DNA of 55,297 nt from Candidatus Parcubacteria bacterium (GTDB taxonomy: Bacteria; Patescibacteriota; Saccharimonadia; Saccharimonadales; 2-12-FULL-41-12), in NCBI GenBank assembly GCA_019347895.1, contig JAHWKM010000007.1:1-55297 (forward strand), given 5' to 3'. Position 1 is the first letter of the stretch, and every line of letters starts with the position of its first letter. The notes beneath the pieces are model-generated. The model did no database searches, was not told the origin of the DNA, and saw only the letters and a program-made list of their open reading frames with translations. The translations under genes and the position numbers were made by a program. Shown in pieces: positions 8,859 through 15,607 of this stretch.

Positions 8859-10103
8859 TTAGGCCAATAACGTTTTGTTAATTTTACTAAGCGGAACTTG
8901 ATTTTCTATGCCTGTTTGAAGATTTTTTAAATTGAATTTTTGGACTTTCAGCTCGGCTTCACCTACGAAAAGTACGTATTTTACTCCTTGTTTGTCGGCG
9001 GCTTTGATTTTCTTGTCCAGTTTTCTGTCCGATGCATCTAAGCTGACATTCAGCCCTTTTTCTCTCAATCCGCTGGCTAATTTGTTGGCCTCCGTAAAAA
9101 CATCGCCTACTGTTGCTAAAACGAGATCGGTCGTATTTTTTAGTTCAGGAATTAGGTTATTGGTTTGCAGGAAATTCTGCAGCGTCACGTCGCCCATGCC
9201 AAACCCGACTGTCGGCACCGGCTCAACACCGAACAGTCCCACCAGCCCGTCGTAGCGACCGCCGCCGAATAAACTGCGGTTATTTTCATCGTTCGTATCA
9301 AAAACTTCAAAAACTATGTCAGTGTAATAATCAAATCCCCGGGCCAAGGAATTTTTAGGTATTACTTTTACACCTAAGCTAGCACATTTTTCAATTATTT
9401 CTTTTGTAGCTTCCGTTTCCCGGTCGTCCATCAAAAATTGATACAAATCATTCGGTTTATTGACCGCTTCTGTCAGTTTTGCTTTAAACTCCAGCTCGTC
9501 CATTTTTTCAAACCCGTCTATCAATCGGATGATTTTGTCGATCTCGACTTTTGGTTCGGCTGCATTGATTTTATTGTCAAGCAACACGCGCGAATTTAAC
9601 CTTATTTCATAACTGCCTTCTTTGGAGCCAAATGATTTCATCAGTGCGTCAGCCAGCTGGATTATTTCAACGTCGGCTTCAACCCCTTCTATACCGAAAA
9701 TATCAGCATTTAATTGCCAAAACTCCCGCAATCTTCCTTTTTGCGGCCGCTCATAACGGAAAAAATTGGCGATAGAATACAGCCGGGCCGGATAAGCCAA
9801 TTCTTGGCGGCGGGCAGCCACCATCCGGCTAACGGTCGGCGTCATTTCCGGCCGCATTATTACTTTGCGTTCGCCTCGGTCTGTAAAACTATAAGATTGA
9901 TCGTCAACAATCTCCTCACTGGTTTTGGCCGTAAAAAGTTCCAGCGGTTCAAGCACCGGCCCGTCATATTCCTCATAGCCGAAACTCTCGCAAACTTCCC
10001 GCCACTTATCAAACATCCACTTGCGCAGGCGCATATCCTCCGGATAAAAATCCCGAGTCCCCTTATATGGTTGTATAGATAGAGCCATGGTTATATCCAT
10101 CAT
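8859..10103 (-). CDS. hisS: Histidine--tRNA ligase
   Basis: Class II aminoacyl-tRNA synthetase that charges tRNA-His, 414 aa. Motif 1 region follows PYKGTRDFYP; motif 2 is seen as FFRYERPQKGRLREFWQLN; the histidine-specific motifs LARGFDYYTDIVFEV and GGGRYDGL (motif 3 region) are intact, and the C-terminal ~90 residues form the anticodon-binding domain. The start is uncertain: the frame opens MMDITMALSIQ, and the third Met (10088) is closer to the family start. No strong ribosome-binding site distinguishes them. Confidence 0.96.
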   Translation of the reverse strand: MMDITMALSIQPYKGTRDFYPEDMRLRKWMFDKWREVCESFGYEEYDGPVLEPLELFTAKTSEEIVDDQSYSFTDRGERKVIMRPEMTPTVSRMVAARRQELAYPARLYSIANFFRYERPQKGRLREFWQLNADIFGIEGVEADVEIIQLADALMKSFGSKEGSYEIRLNSRVLLDNKINAAEPKVEIDKIIRLIDGFEKMDELEFKAKLTEAVNKPNDLYQFLMDDRETEATKEIIEKCASLGVKVIPKNSLARGFDYYTDIVFEVFDTNDENNRSLFGGGRYDGLVGLFGVEPVPTVGFGMGDVTLQNFLQTNNLIPELKNTTDLVLATVGDVFTEANKLASGLREKGLNVSLDASDRKLDKKIKAADKQGVKYVLFVGEAELKVQKFNLKNLQTGIENQVPLSKINKTLLA

Positions 10104-10239
10104 ACATTAATTCTTTCACTTCCGTCAGTTGTGCTATCTCTATGCCCATTCTAACTTTTGTACTTACTGGTTGTTTAGTGCGTATTAATATAATAAACTT
10201 AAGCTGTATATAAAATAATTTACAATGAGATATTAATTT

Positions 10240-10350
10240 ATGAACACAGTAGCTGACATAGCAATATTATCTTTTGCGCTCGCAGGCTCAATTGCTGCCA
10301 TAGTGATTTTTCAGATAATAAAACTTCTTCGAAATCAAGACATAGAATAA
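10240..10350 (+). CDS. Small single-pass membrane peptide (36 aa)
   Basis: A short open frame encodes one hydrophobic helix (about residues 6-28: IAILSFALAG..., IVIFQII) followed by a positively charged tail LLRNQ, consistent with a small membrane protein with the C-terminus inside. It lies alone between hisS and the downstream membrane-protein pair. Only a weak purine stretch (GAGA) precedes the ATG. Hydrophobic composition in an otherwise A/T-rich gap favours a real gene but does not prove it. Confidence 0.4.
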   Translation: MNTVADIAILSFALAGSIAAIVIFQIIKLLRNQDIE

Positions 10351-10374
10351 ATCCAGTGTCATTTTTTCTTGACA

Positions 10375-10403
10375 TTGCTTTTTAATAACCGTAGGCGGAT
10401 AAT
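10375..10403 (+). promoter_or_regulatory. Putative promoter of the membrane-protein pair
   Basis: TTGCTT (10375-10380), 17-nt spacer, GATAAT (10398-10403), followed by an AAAGG ribosome-binding site before the ATG at 10431. A TTGACA just upstream (10370-10375) overlaps but is too far from the -10. Confidence 0.4.
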
Positions 10404-10430
10404 GAAAGCAAATTAAGTAAAGGTATAAAA

Positions 10431-11135
10431 ATGACTAAAAACCAAATAAATTCCGAGGATGTAGGCAGCGCCTTTGACCTATTAAAACCAAGCTTTGAAA
10501 TAGTTAAGCGCAACTGGATAGCTTTCACTGCGGTAAACATACTATCGCTAATATCTACAGTTATATTTATATTTTATAAATTCGATTACGCCTCTAAAGA
10601 TATAGAAGGATATTTAGCACCGGAAGGCGTTGTACTAGACAATCGCTTGGCCCTTTTTATTTTAATAACCCTTATCTTATTCGTTATTAGCTACTATTTG
10701 TTTGTCATGAGGACCGTATTACAAGTTGAAAGTACCGCGGGTAAAAAGCCTAGTCTTGGCCATCTTTTTGAAAAAGCCAAAAAATATTGGCTCCGATTGC
10801 TGGGGGTAATAATCATCACGGGCGTGATAATTGTAACGGGGCTTATTTTGCTGATTATACCGGGAATTATAGCTATTGGCCGCTTGGCACTGGCGCCTTA
10901 TTTTATGATAGACAAAGATATGGGCGTAATAGAGGCGATCAAAGCCAGCAATGAGGTAGGCAAGAAATACTTTTGGAAGGTTTTAGCCGCTGTCGGAGTC
11001 ATGTTTTTGATTGGTATAGGCGCCGCATTACTAGATGTCGTTCCTGTAATCGGCACTCTTCTCGGAACATTAATAACCATCGCTTTTTCTCTAGTCGTAC
11101 CGCTGAGATATCAGCAGCTTAAGAAGCTCGGCTAA
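10431..11135 (+). CDS. Multi-pass membrane protein, unknown function (234 aa)
   Basis: Integral membrane protein with about six hydrophobic segments (near residues 32-50, 74-93, 121-146, 150-165, 181-200 and 205-225). It starts with a short cytosolic region (SAFDLLKPSFEIVKRNW) and has an amphipathic linker LGHLFEKAKKYWLRLLG between helices 2 and 3. This layout resembles the broad DUF975/YciC-like group of bacterial membrane proteins, and the protein at 39161-40114 has a similar plan; the assignment is tentative. AAAGG lies 7 nt before the ATG. It forms a probable operon with the next gene (9-nt gap). Confidence 0.8.
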   Translation: MTKNQINSEDVGSAFDLLKPSFEIVKRNWIAFTAVNILSLISTVIFIFYKFDYASKDIEGYLAPEGVVLDNRLALFILITLILFVISYYLFVMRTVLQVESTAGKKPSLGHLFEKAKKYWLRLLGVIIITGVIIVTGLILLIIPGIIAIGRLALAPYFMIDKDMGVIEAIKASNEVGKKYFWKVLAAVGVMFLIGIGAALLDVVPVIGTLLGTLITIAFSLVVPLRYQQLKKLG

Positions 11136-11144
11136 GGTAAAACC

Positions 11145-11507
11145 ATGGCAGATAAAACAAAAAACGGCATAAAGTTGCGGATGGAAAAACAAGAGAGGAT
11201 GATGACCCGGCTTGGCTTTGAGCATCGTCGAAACGACGCATTGGTTGACATATGGAGTCTGTCGCACATTGTGTGGGCCATGCTGCTGGCATGGGTGATG
11301 AGCCCTCTGATAGCCCTGACTATAATGGTGCTTTGGGAGCCGCTGGAAGTATTAGTGTTATCGCCGCTTTTGGCGCGTTACGGTTTCGTCTTCGGTTTTG
11401 AATCGGTCAGAAACTCCCTGTCAGACATTTTATTTGATGTTATTGGTGTTTTTTTGGGAGCATTCGTTCTGGCAAAATATGTTGAACCGCCTTTTTTCTT
11501 ATTCTGA
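11145..11507 (+). CDS. Small membrane protein, unknown function (120 aa)
   Basis: A charged, basic N-terminus (about 1-35) precedes three hydrophobic segments (about 40-60, 62-80 and 95-112). The conserved-looking run RNSLSDILFDVIGVFLG resembles small membrane proteins of the VanZ/DUF2585 type, but I cannot assign it firmly. AAGGT ends 5 nt before the ATG, and the gene lies 9 nt after the previous gene, so the two are probably co-transcribed. No clear terminator follows; a T-run begins right after the stop. Confidence 0.75.
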   Translation: MADKTKNGIKLRMEKQERMMTRLGFEHRRNDALVDIWSLSHIVWAMLLAWVMSPLIALTIMVLWEPLEVLVLSPLLARYGFVFGFESVRNSLSDILFDVIGVFLGAFVLAKYVEPPFFLF

Positions 11508-11517
11508 CAACTTTTTT

Positions 11518-11695
11518 TGGTGGGCGAGAAAGGACTTGGTCACATCCCGCTACCCCGAAACTACATCTTTCAAAACAAGTTTTGAAGAGTAGGTTTCCTT
11601 GCGAACTGCCACCGGCAGTTCTCACCTTCACGGCCCGTGAAGTTTCAAGGCTTGCCTAGCATTGAAAAAGCCTGGCTCCAGCCAGACATTTACAA
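11518..11695. repeat. Duplicated tRNA-Leu 3' end followed by a hairpin array
   Basis: Bases 11518-11538 are an exact 21-nt copy of the 3' end of the neighbouring tRNA-Leu (11696-11716, CCA end plus acceptor strand and part of the T arm), in the same orientation. Between the two copies are several short perfect inverted repeats: TTCAAAAC/GTTTTGAA near 11572, GAACTGCC/GGCAGTTC near 11603, CTTCACG/CGTGAAG near 11627 and a GCCTGGCT/AGCCAGAC-type pair near 11671. No gene is visible. The layout resembles the attachment-site duplication left by elements that integrate into tRNA 3' ends. Confidence 0.7.
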
Positions 11696-11782
11696 TGGTG
11701 GGCGAGAAAGGACTTGAACCTTCACGGGTTTTACCCCACTAGTTCCTAAGACTAGCGTGTCTACCAATTCCACCACTCGCCC
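11696..11782 (-). tRNA. tRNA-Leu (anticodon UAG)
   Basis: 87 nt including an encoded CCA. Acceptor stem GGGCGAG/CTCGCCC pairs perfectly, the discriminator base is A, a long variable arm marks a class II tRNA, and the anticodon loop CUUAGGA gives UAG for CUN codons. It is transcribed on the minus strand; its 3' end is duplicated downstream. Confidence 0.95.
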
Positions 11783-11804
11783 CTGATTTTGTTACCAGAG
11801 TATT

Positions 11805-12338
11805 TTAGCTGATTTTACGATAAAAAACCAGCTGAGCGTCGCCGTATTTTTTAGCTTTCAACTTCTCTGCATGCTGCAAGCTTGGTACTTCCAGGTTCCC
11901 GGGCCAATCAAGCACATATAACCCGCCAGGTTTCGTATGCTTAACCAGTTTTTGGATTAGTGATAACTGAAGATTGTCGTATGGCGGTGCGGCCAAAACG
12001 ATATCAAATAAAGTGTCCGGATTATTATCGCTCCAGCCCGAAGCATTGGCCCGGATAGCTTTGACTTCATCCCCCAGCCTGAGCTGTTTGATGCTTTTTT
12101 TTATAGATTCAATCGCACCTTTGTCAATATCGACGGCAGCTGCGTGTTTAGCCCCCCGGCTGACAGCCTCAAAGCTAAGAGCCCCGCTGCCGGCAAAAGC
12201 GTCAAATATAGTCAGACCTTCGATATCTCCCAACGCAGAAAATAAACCGCCCCGCGCCTTTTCGCTCATCGGATGCGTCCGATGTCCTTTTGGTCCTTCA
12301 AAATTCCGTCCGCCCAGCTTCCCAGCAATAATCCTCAC
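11805..12338 (-). CDS. rsmD: 16S rRNA (guanine-N2)-methyltransferase, RsmD-like
   Basis: SAM-dependent Rossmann methyltransferase (177 aa from the GTG at 12338) expected to modify G966 of 16S rRNA. The N-terminus MRIIAGKLGGRNFEGPKG and the T.PMSEKARGGLFSAL stretch are typical of RsmD, and motif I reads IFDAFAGSGALSFEAVSRGA. Odd point: the catalytic motif IV, normally (D/N)PP(Y/F), reads APPY (in LAAPPYDN), so the acidic residue is missing. I chose the GTG because it gives the family-typical start and sits 6 nt from an extended -10 (TGATATAAT, hexamer 12345-12350), implying leaderless transcription. Its promoter abuts the palindrome at 12361-12396, so the PaaX/Cas2-like protein might also influence it. 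Confidence 0.88.
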   Translation of the reverse strand: MRIIAGKLGGRNFEGPKGHRTHPMSEKARGGLFSALGDIEGLTIFDAFAGSGALSFEAVSRGAKHAAAVDIDKGAIESIKKSIKQLRLGDEVKAIRANASGWSDNNPDTLFDIVLAAPPYDNLQLSLIQKLVKHTKPGGLYVLDWPGNLEVPSLQHAEKLKAKKYGDAQLVFYRKIS

Positions 12339-12360
12339 CCCCAAATTATATCACCAACCA

Positions 12361-12396
12361 CTAACACTTTTGCGACGATCGTCTAAAAAGTGTTAG
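12361..12396. repeat. 36-bp palindrome, upstream copy (likely operator)
   Basis: Outer arms CTAACACTTTT and AAAAGTGTTAG (11 bp) are perfect, and the centre GACGATCGTC is itself a perfect palindrome; only two base pairs between arm and centre fail to match. It ends 10 nt before the ATG of the PaaX/Cas2-like gene and covers the region where that gene's promoter must lie (possible -10 TAGTAT at 12394-12399). A closely matching copy lies beyond the gene. Confidence 0.9.
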
Positions 12397-12406
12397 TATT
12401 TTTAAT

Positions 12407-12910
12407 ATGCGCGAGAAAGACAGGTTAGCGAAAAAATATCGCTCATCCACACGCTATATCTTGTCCGGATTAATTCCTTACACGGAGGCCAATGTTAAGT
12501 TATCGTTTAAACCTTCAGCGTTTTTTAACGATTTAGAAAAACTAGACCGGGTTTACTCTAATAAAAAAGCTTTGCAGAATGCTTATTATCGCTCCATTAA
12601 GAAAGGTTTGGTTGAATTATCCGATGACGGAATACCGAGATTGACGGATAAAGGAAGGCGAAGAATTAGGGAATATGAGCCGAAAAAGATTAAAAACGGA
12701 AAATTGATGGTTGTTTTTGATATACCGGAAGCGCAGAGATTAAACCGCAACCGCTTGAGAACACTCCTAAAAGAATTGGATTTCAAGCAAGTACAAAAAA
12801 GTGTCTGGATATCAAACAACGATTCCCGCGAATATCTAAAATTAGAAATCAAACAAAATAAACTAGAAAATTTCGTAGAAGTATTTGAAGCCCGTTCAAT
12901 AAATATTTAG
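12407..12910 (+). CDS. PaaX-family / Cas2-like winged-helix protein
   Basis: 167 aa. The N-terminal ~95 residues are basic with a winged-helix-like pattern ending LTDKGRRRIREYEPKK. The C-terminal domain begins KLMVVFDIPEAQRLNRNRLR and continues LLKELDFKQVQKSVWIS, a clear match to the ferredoxin-like fold shared by the PaaX C-terminal domain and Cas2, including the DIPE strand and the QKSVW motif. Known PaaX proteins are transcriptional repressors and Cas2 proteins are CRISPR adaptation factors or nucleases; no cas1 or CRISPR array is nearby, so a regulator or DNA-binding role is more likely. The gene is alone and bracketed by two copies of a 36-bp palindrome. No Shine-Dalgarno is seen. Confidence 0.85.
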   Translation: MREKDRLAKKYRSSTRYILSGLIPYTEANVKLSFKPSAFFNDLEKLDRVYSNKKALQNAYYRSIKKGLVELSDDGIPRLTDKGRRRIREYEPKKIKNGKLMVVFDIPEAQRLNRNRLRTLLKELDFKQVQKSVWISNNDSREYLKLEIKQNKLENFVEVFEARSINI

Positions 12911-12933
12911 TCAAGATAAAACTTAAAATTTTA

Positions 12934-12969
12934 CTAACACTTTTTCGACGATCGGCTAAAAAGTGAGGG
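12934..12969. repeat. 36-bp palindrome, downstream copy
   Basis: A direct-orientation copy of 12361-12396, identical at 31 of 36 positions. CACTTTT/AAAAGTG arms and the GACGATCG centre are kept; the last four bases differ mostly (GAGGG side). It begins 24 nt after the stop of the PaaX/Cas2-like gene. Confidence 0.88.
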
Positions 12970-13067
12970 TAATTTGGGTTGGGTTTATGGTTGTTTGATT
13001 TTTTGGTTTGGATTTTAGGTTTTTGATTAGATTTAGGTTTGGGGTTTAGTTTAGGTTTGTTATGGAG
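12957..13067 (-). terminator. G-less, C-rich tract after recG (possible Rho-utilisation site)
   Basis: The plus strand has no C for 111 consecutive bases, so the minus-strand RNA leaving recG has no G here and carries many CC/CCC groups among A/U. Unstructured C-rich, G-poor RNA is the known loading platform for Rho. The tract covers the last few recG codons and the 3' flank. It contains no gene. Confidence 0.45.
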
Positions 13068-15085
13068 CGGTAGTTTGATATTTGGCAGGCTAGATCGGGG
13101 TAGTTTGCCAGCTGTTCTTTTGACTCGATGAAATCTTTGGCGGAATTTCTGGCTGACTCAATTAGCTTTACGTCTGTTAATTTGGCTACGCGCAAATCAA
13201 GCTGGCCGGATTGCATCCGGCCGTAGATAGCTCCGGGACCGCGGATTTCGAGGTCTAATTCCGCGAGCTTAAATCCATCGGTTGTATTTTCCAGAGCCTT
13301 AAGTCGTTTGGAAGGCGCTTTGCTGTCACTCATAACTATGTAGCAGTACGCTTGCTGGCCCCGTCTGCCAACACGGCCGCGCAGTTGGTGTATCTGGGCC
13401 AAACCAAAGCGTTCGGCGCCTTCCACCAGCATAATAGTTGCGTTCGGCACATCTACCCCCACCTCTACGACAGTAGTTGAAACTAATATATTCAGGTTTT
13501 TATGTACGAATTGTTCCATAATCTTCTCTTTTTCATCCGCTTTCATCTTGCCGTGCAGCAAGCCCACTCTGCGGTGCTTGAAAACACTTTTTGCCAAGCC
13601 TTCATAAACCCGCTCGGCCGACAAGGCTTGCAGCATGTCAGATTCAGCGATCAAGGGGCAAACCACGAACATTTGGCTGCCGGCGGCTATTTCTTTATCG
13701 ACCTTGCGATACATCTGCAGACGTGAATTCGGTGAAACAATCTCTGTTTTAACCGGCAGCCTGCCTTTCGGCTTTTCGCTAATAATTGAAATATCCAGCT
13801 CGCCGTAAAGTGTTAGAGCCAGGGTGCGCGGAATTGGAGTAGCAGTCATTGTCAGCACGTGAGGCATCGTGCCTCCAGATTTTTTTTGAAGTTTCTTGCG
13901 CTGTTCCACGCCAAACCGGTGTTGTTCGTCAACTATTACCAAGCTCAGTTTGTGCATGTCGACTTTTTCGGCTATCAGCGCGTGGGTGCCTATTATGAAT
14001 TTGGCTTTGCCGGATTTAATTTGTTTATGGGCCGCTGATTTTTGCGCTGGTTTCATGCTGCCGATAAGCAAAATAGCTTCGTGCTCCTTCCCGATAGATT
14101 TGAGCATGGAATGAAGCGTATCAGCGTGCTGGCGAGCCAAAAGTTCTGTCGGCGCCATAAAAGCCGCTTGATAGCCATGGTCCGCTGCCATGAGCGCCGC
14201 CATAGTAGCCACCACTGTTTTGCCGGAGCCGACGTCGCCTTCAACCAGCCGGTTCATCGGCTCGTCCTTTTGCATGTCCTGGTAAATTTGCCAAACTACT
14301 TTGCGCTGCGAATCAGTAAGCTTAAAAGGGAGACGGGCGACAAATTGTCTTGCCAAATCTTCTTTAAATGGAATCACGTGGGTTTTCTCAGCGCTGGCCT
14401 GCTTTTTATTTATTAAGCTGGCAAGGCTTAAGCCAAAAATTTCTTCAAAACCCAAGCGTTTTTTAGCGGCCTCCATACGGCCCATATTTTTTGGAAAATG
14501 CATCGCCATAATAGCTTCTGATCGGTCAAGCAAATTATTTTCGGCGATAATTTGATCAGGCAATGTTTCTTCTAAATTTTCTATAATATTTCTAGCGCTG
14601 GCTATAATTTTGCGAATAGCGGCAGATTTTAACCCTTTTGTCTCGCGGTAAACCGGCACAATTCGCGCGGCATTAAGCGGAAAATCGCTGGCCAGCTCTA
14701 CGCTTGGATTCATAACCGCAAAACGCTGGTAGCTGAGCTCGAAATTTCCGGAAATAAAATATTCTTGATGGGATTTTAATGATTCAACGCGGTACGGTTG
14801 GTTAAACCAGACCAGGCGTACACTGCCGGACTCATCACTGGCGATGGCTTCGGTTATATGCATCCCGCGCCGGACGTACCGGCCCTTGGCAGAAGTGATC
14901 TTGGCTTTTATGGAAACCTGCCCCGGTTTAAGAGCGGAAATAGGGCTTAAACTAGAAAAATCATCATACCGCCGAGGAAAATAATTAATAAGATCATTAA
15001 CCGTTTCCACGTCAAGAAGTTTAAATTTCTTGGCAATAGTTTCACCGACACCTTTAAGTGAAACGATATTTTTTTCCAGTTCCAT
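13046..15085 (-). CDS. recG: ATP-dependent DNA helicase RecG
   Basis: Superfamily 2 helicase that regresses stalled replication forks and processes branched DNA, 679 aa. The N-terminal HhH/wedge region (LKGVGETIAKKF ... FPRRYDDFS) and OB fold (about 55-150) precede the helicase core: Walker A EGDVGSGKTVVA, Q/Ia region APTELLARQHA, motif II VDEQHRFG (DEQH box typical of RecG), motif III TMTATPIPRTLALT, motif VI QLRGRVGRRGQQAYCY. Length and motifs are normal. No Shine-Dalgarno is seen; TATACT (15093-15098) ends 7 nt before the ATG. The 3' end runs into a G-less tract that may terminate transcription. Confidence 0.97.
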   Translation of the reverse strand: MELEKNIVSLKGVGETIAKKFKLLDVETVNDLINYFPRRYDDFSSLSPISALKPGQVSIKAKITSAKGRYVRRGMHITEAIASDESGSVRLVWFNQPYRVESLKSHQEYFISGNFELSYQRFAVMNPSVELASDFPLNAARIVPVYRETKGLKSAAIRKIIASARNIIENLEETLPDQIIAENNLLDRSEAIMAMHFPKNMGRMEAAKKRLGFEEIFGLSLASLINKKQASAEKTHVIPFKEDLARQFVARLPFKLTDSQRKVVWQIYQDMQKDEPMNRLVEGDVGSGKTVVATMAALMAADHGYQAAFMAPTELLARQHADTLHSMLKSIGKEHEAILLIGSMKPAQKSAAHKQIKSGKAKFIIGTHALIAEKVDMHKLSLVIVDEQHRFGVEQRKKLQKKSGGTMPHVLTMTATPIPRTLALTLYGELDISIISEKPKGRLPVKTEIVSPNSRLQMYRKVDKEIAAGSQMFVVCPLIAESDMLQALSAERVYEGLAKSVFKHRRVGLLHGKMKADEKEKIMEQFVHKNLNILVSTTVVEVGVDVPNATIMLVEGAERFGLAQIHQLRGRVGRRGQQAYCYIVMSDSKAPSKRLKALENTTDGFKLAELDLEIRGPGAIYGRMQSGQLDLRVAKLTDVKLIESARNSAKDFIESKEQLANYPDLACQISNYRSITNLN

Positions 15086-15148
15086 GCAGCTCAGTATAAC
15101 CTGAACTAAGCTCCTAGAGGCGCATAGCAGATTTATCTTTGATAAATA

Positions 15149-15544
15149 TTAATTTTCGGGGAAACTGTTTAGCTGTGCAACATCTTCGGCAATTGCTTCA
15201 ATATCTACTCCGGTATCCTGGACAGCTGCGATGGCATCTCTAGCCAACTGTACTTCATTTCCATAAATTACTGTAGCCGTTTCTCCTTTTTTTCTATCAT
15301 ATCTCTGCAGCCTCATTTCAAGCGGCATTCTTCCCTTGAGAGTGGGGTATTCACTAGGACTGGGATCTGGCTCATTTTCGAGAGACAGTCTACGACCGAG
15401 CTTATTATCGAGGGATAGACCCACAATTCCCGATACTACGGCAGCAGCAAATTCAAGGTCAATGTCATTGTGCGGGTCTAATCTTATGTGAGAAACCTCA
15501 ATCTTTGTATGTCCATATACTTCGCCTTCGAGAAATGTACGCAT
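15149..15544 (-). CDS. Hypothetical protein, 131 aa, no recognised family
   Basis: Not recognised. Predicted soluble and acidic, mixed alpha/beta: an N-terminal strand region (FLEGEVYGHTKIEVSHIRL), a helix about residues 28-48, an Arg/Pro-rich middle, and a C-terminal helix DAIAAVQDTGVDIEAIAEDV. It lies alone between recG and tyrS with its own strong promoter and no Shine-Dalgarno, the same leaderless arrangement as the 385-aa orphan. The 60 nt between it and recG shows nothing notable. Confidence 0.65.
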   Translation of the reverse strand: MRTFLEGEVYGHTKIEVSHIRLDPHNDIDLEFAAAVVSGIVGLSLDNKLGRRLSLENEPDPSPSEYPTLKGRMPLEMRLQRYDRKKGETATVIYGNEVQLARDAIAAVQDTGVDIEAIAEDVAQLNSFPEN

Positions 15545-15550
15545 AGTTAT

Positions 15551-15582
15551 ATATTAAAGTAATATTGATATATTATCAATAT
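15551..15582 (-). promoter_or_regulatory. Leaderless promoter with overlapping inverted repeat
   Basis: Minus strand TTGATA (15574-15579), 17-nt spacer, TAATAT (15551-15556), then 6 nt to the ATG. The -35 box lies in one arm of the inverted repeat ATATTGATA/TATCAATAT (15562-15570 and 15574-15582), which could be an operator. Confidence 0.6.
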
Positions 15583-15607
15583 AGTGATATTAACGTAAGC
15601 GTTATTA

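Noticed and set aside
12361-12969. CRISPR repeats around a Cas2-like gene
   Set aside because: Only two palindrome copies exist, 570 bp apart with a gene between; there are no spacers and no cas1.
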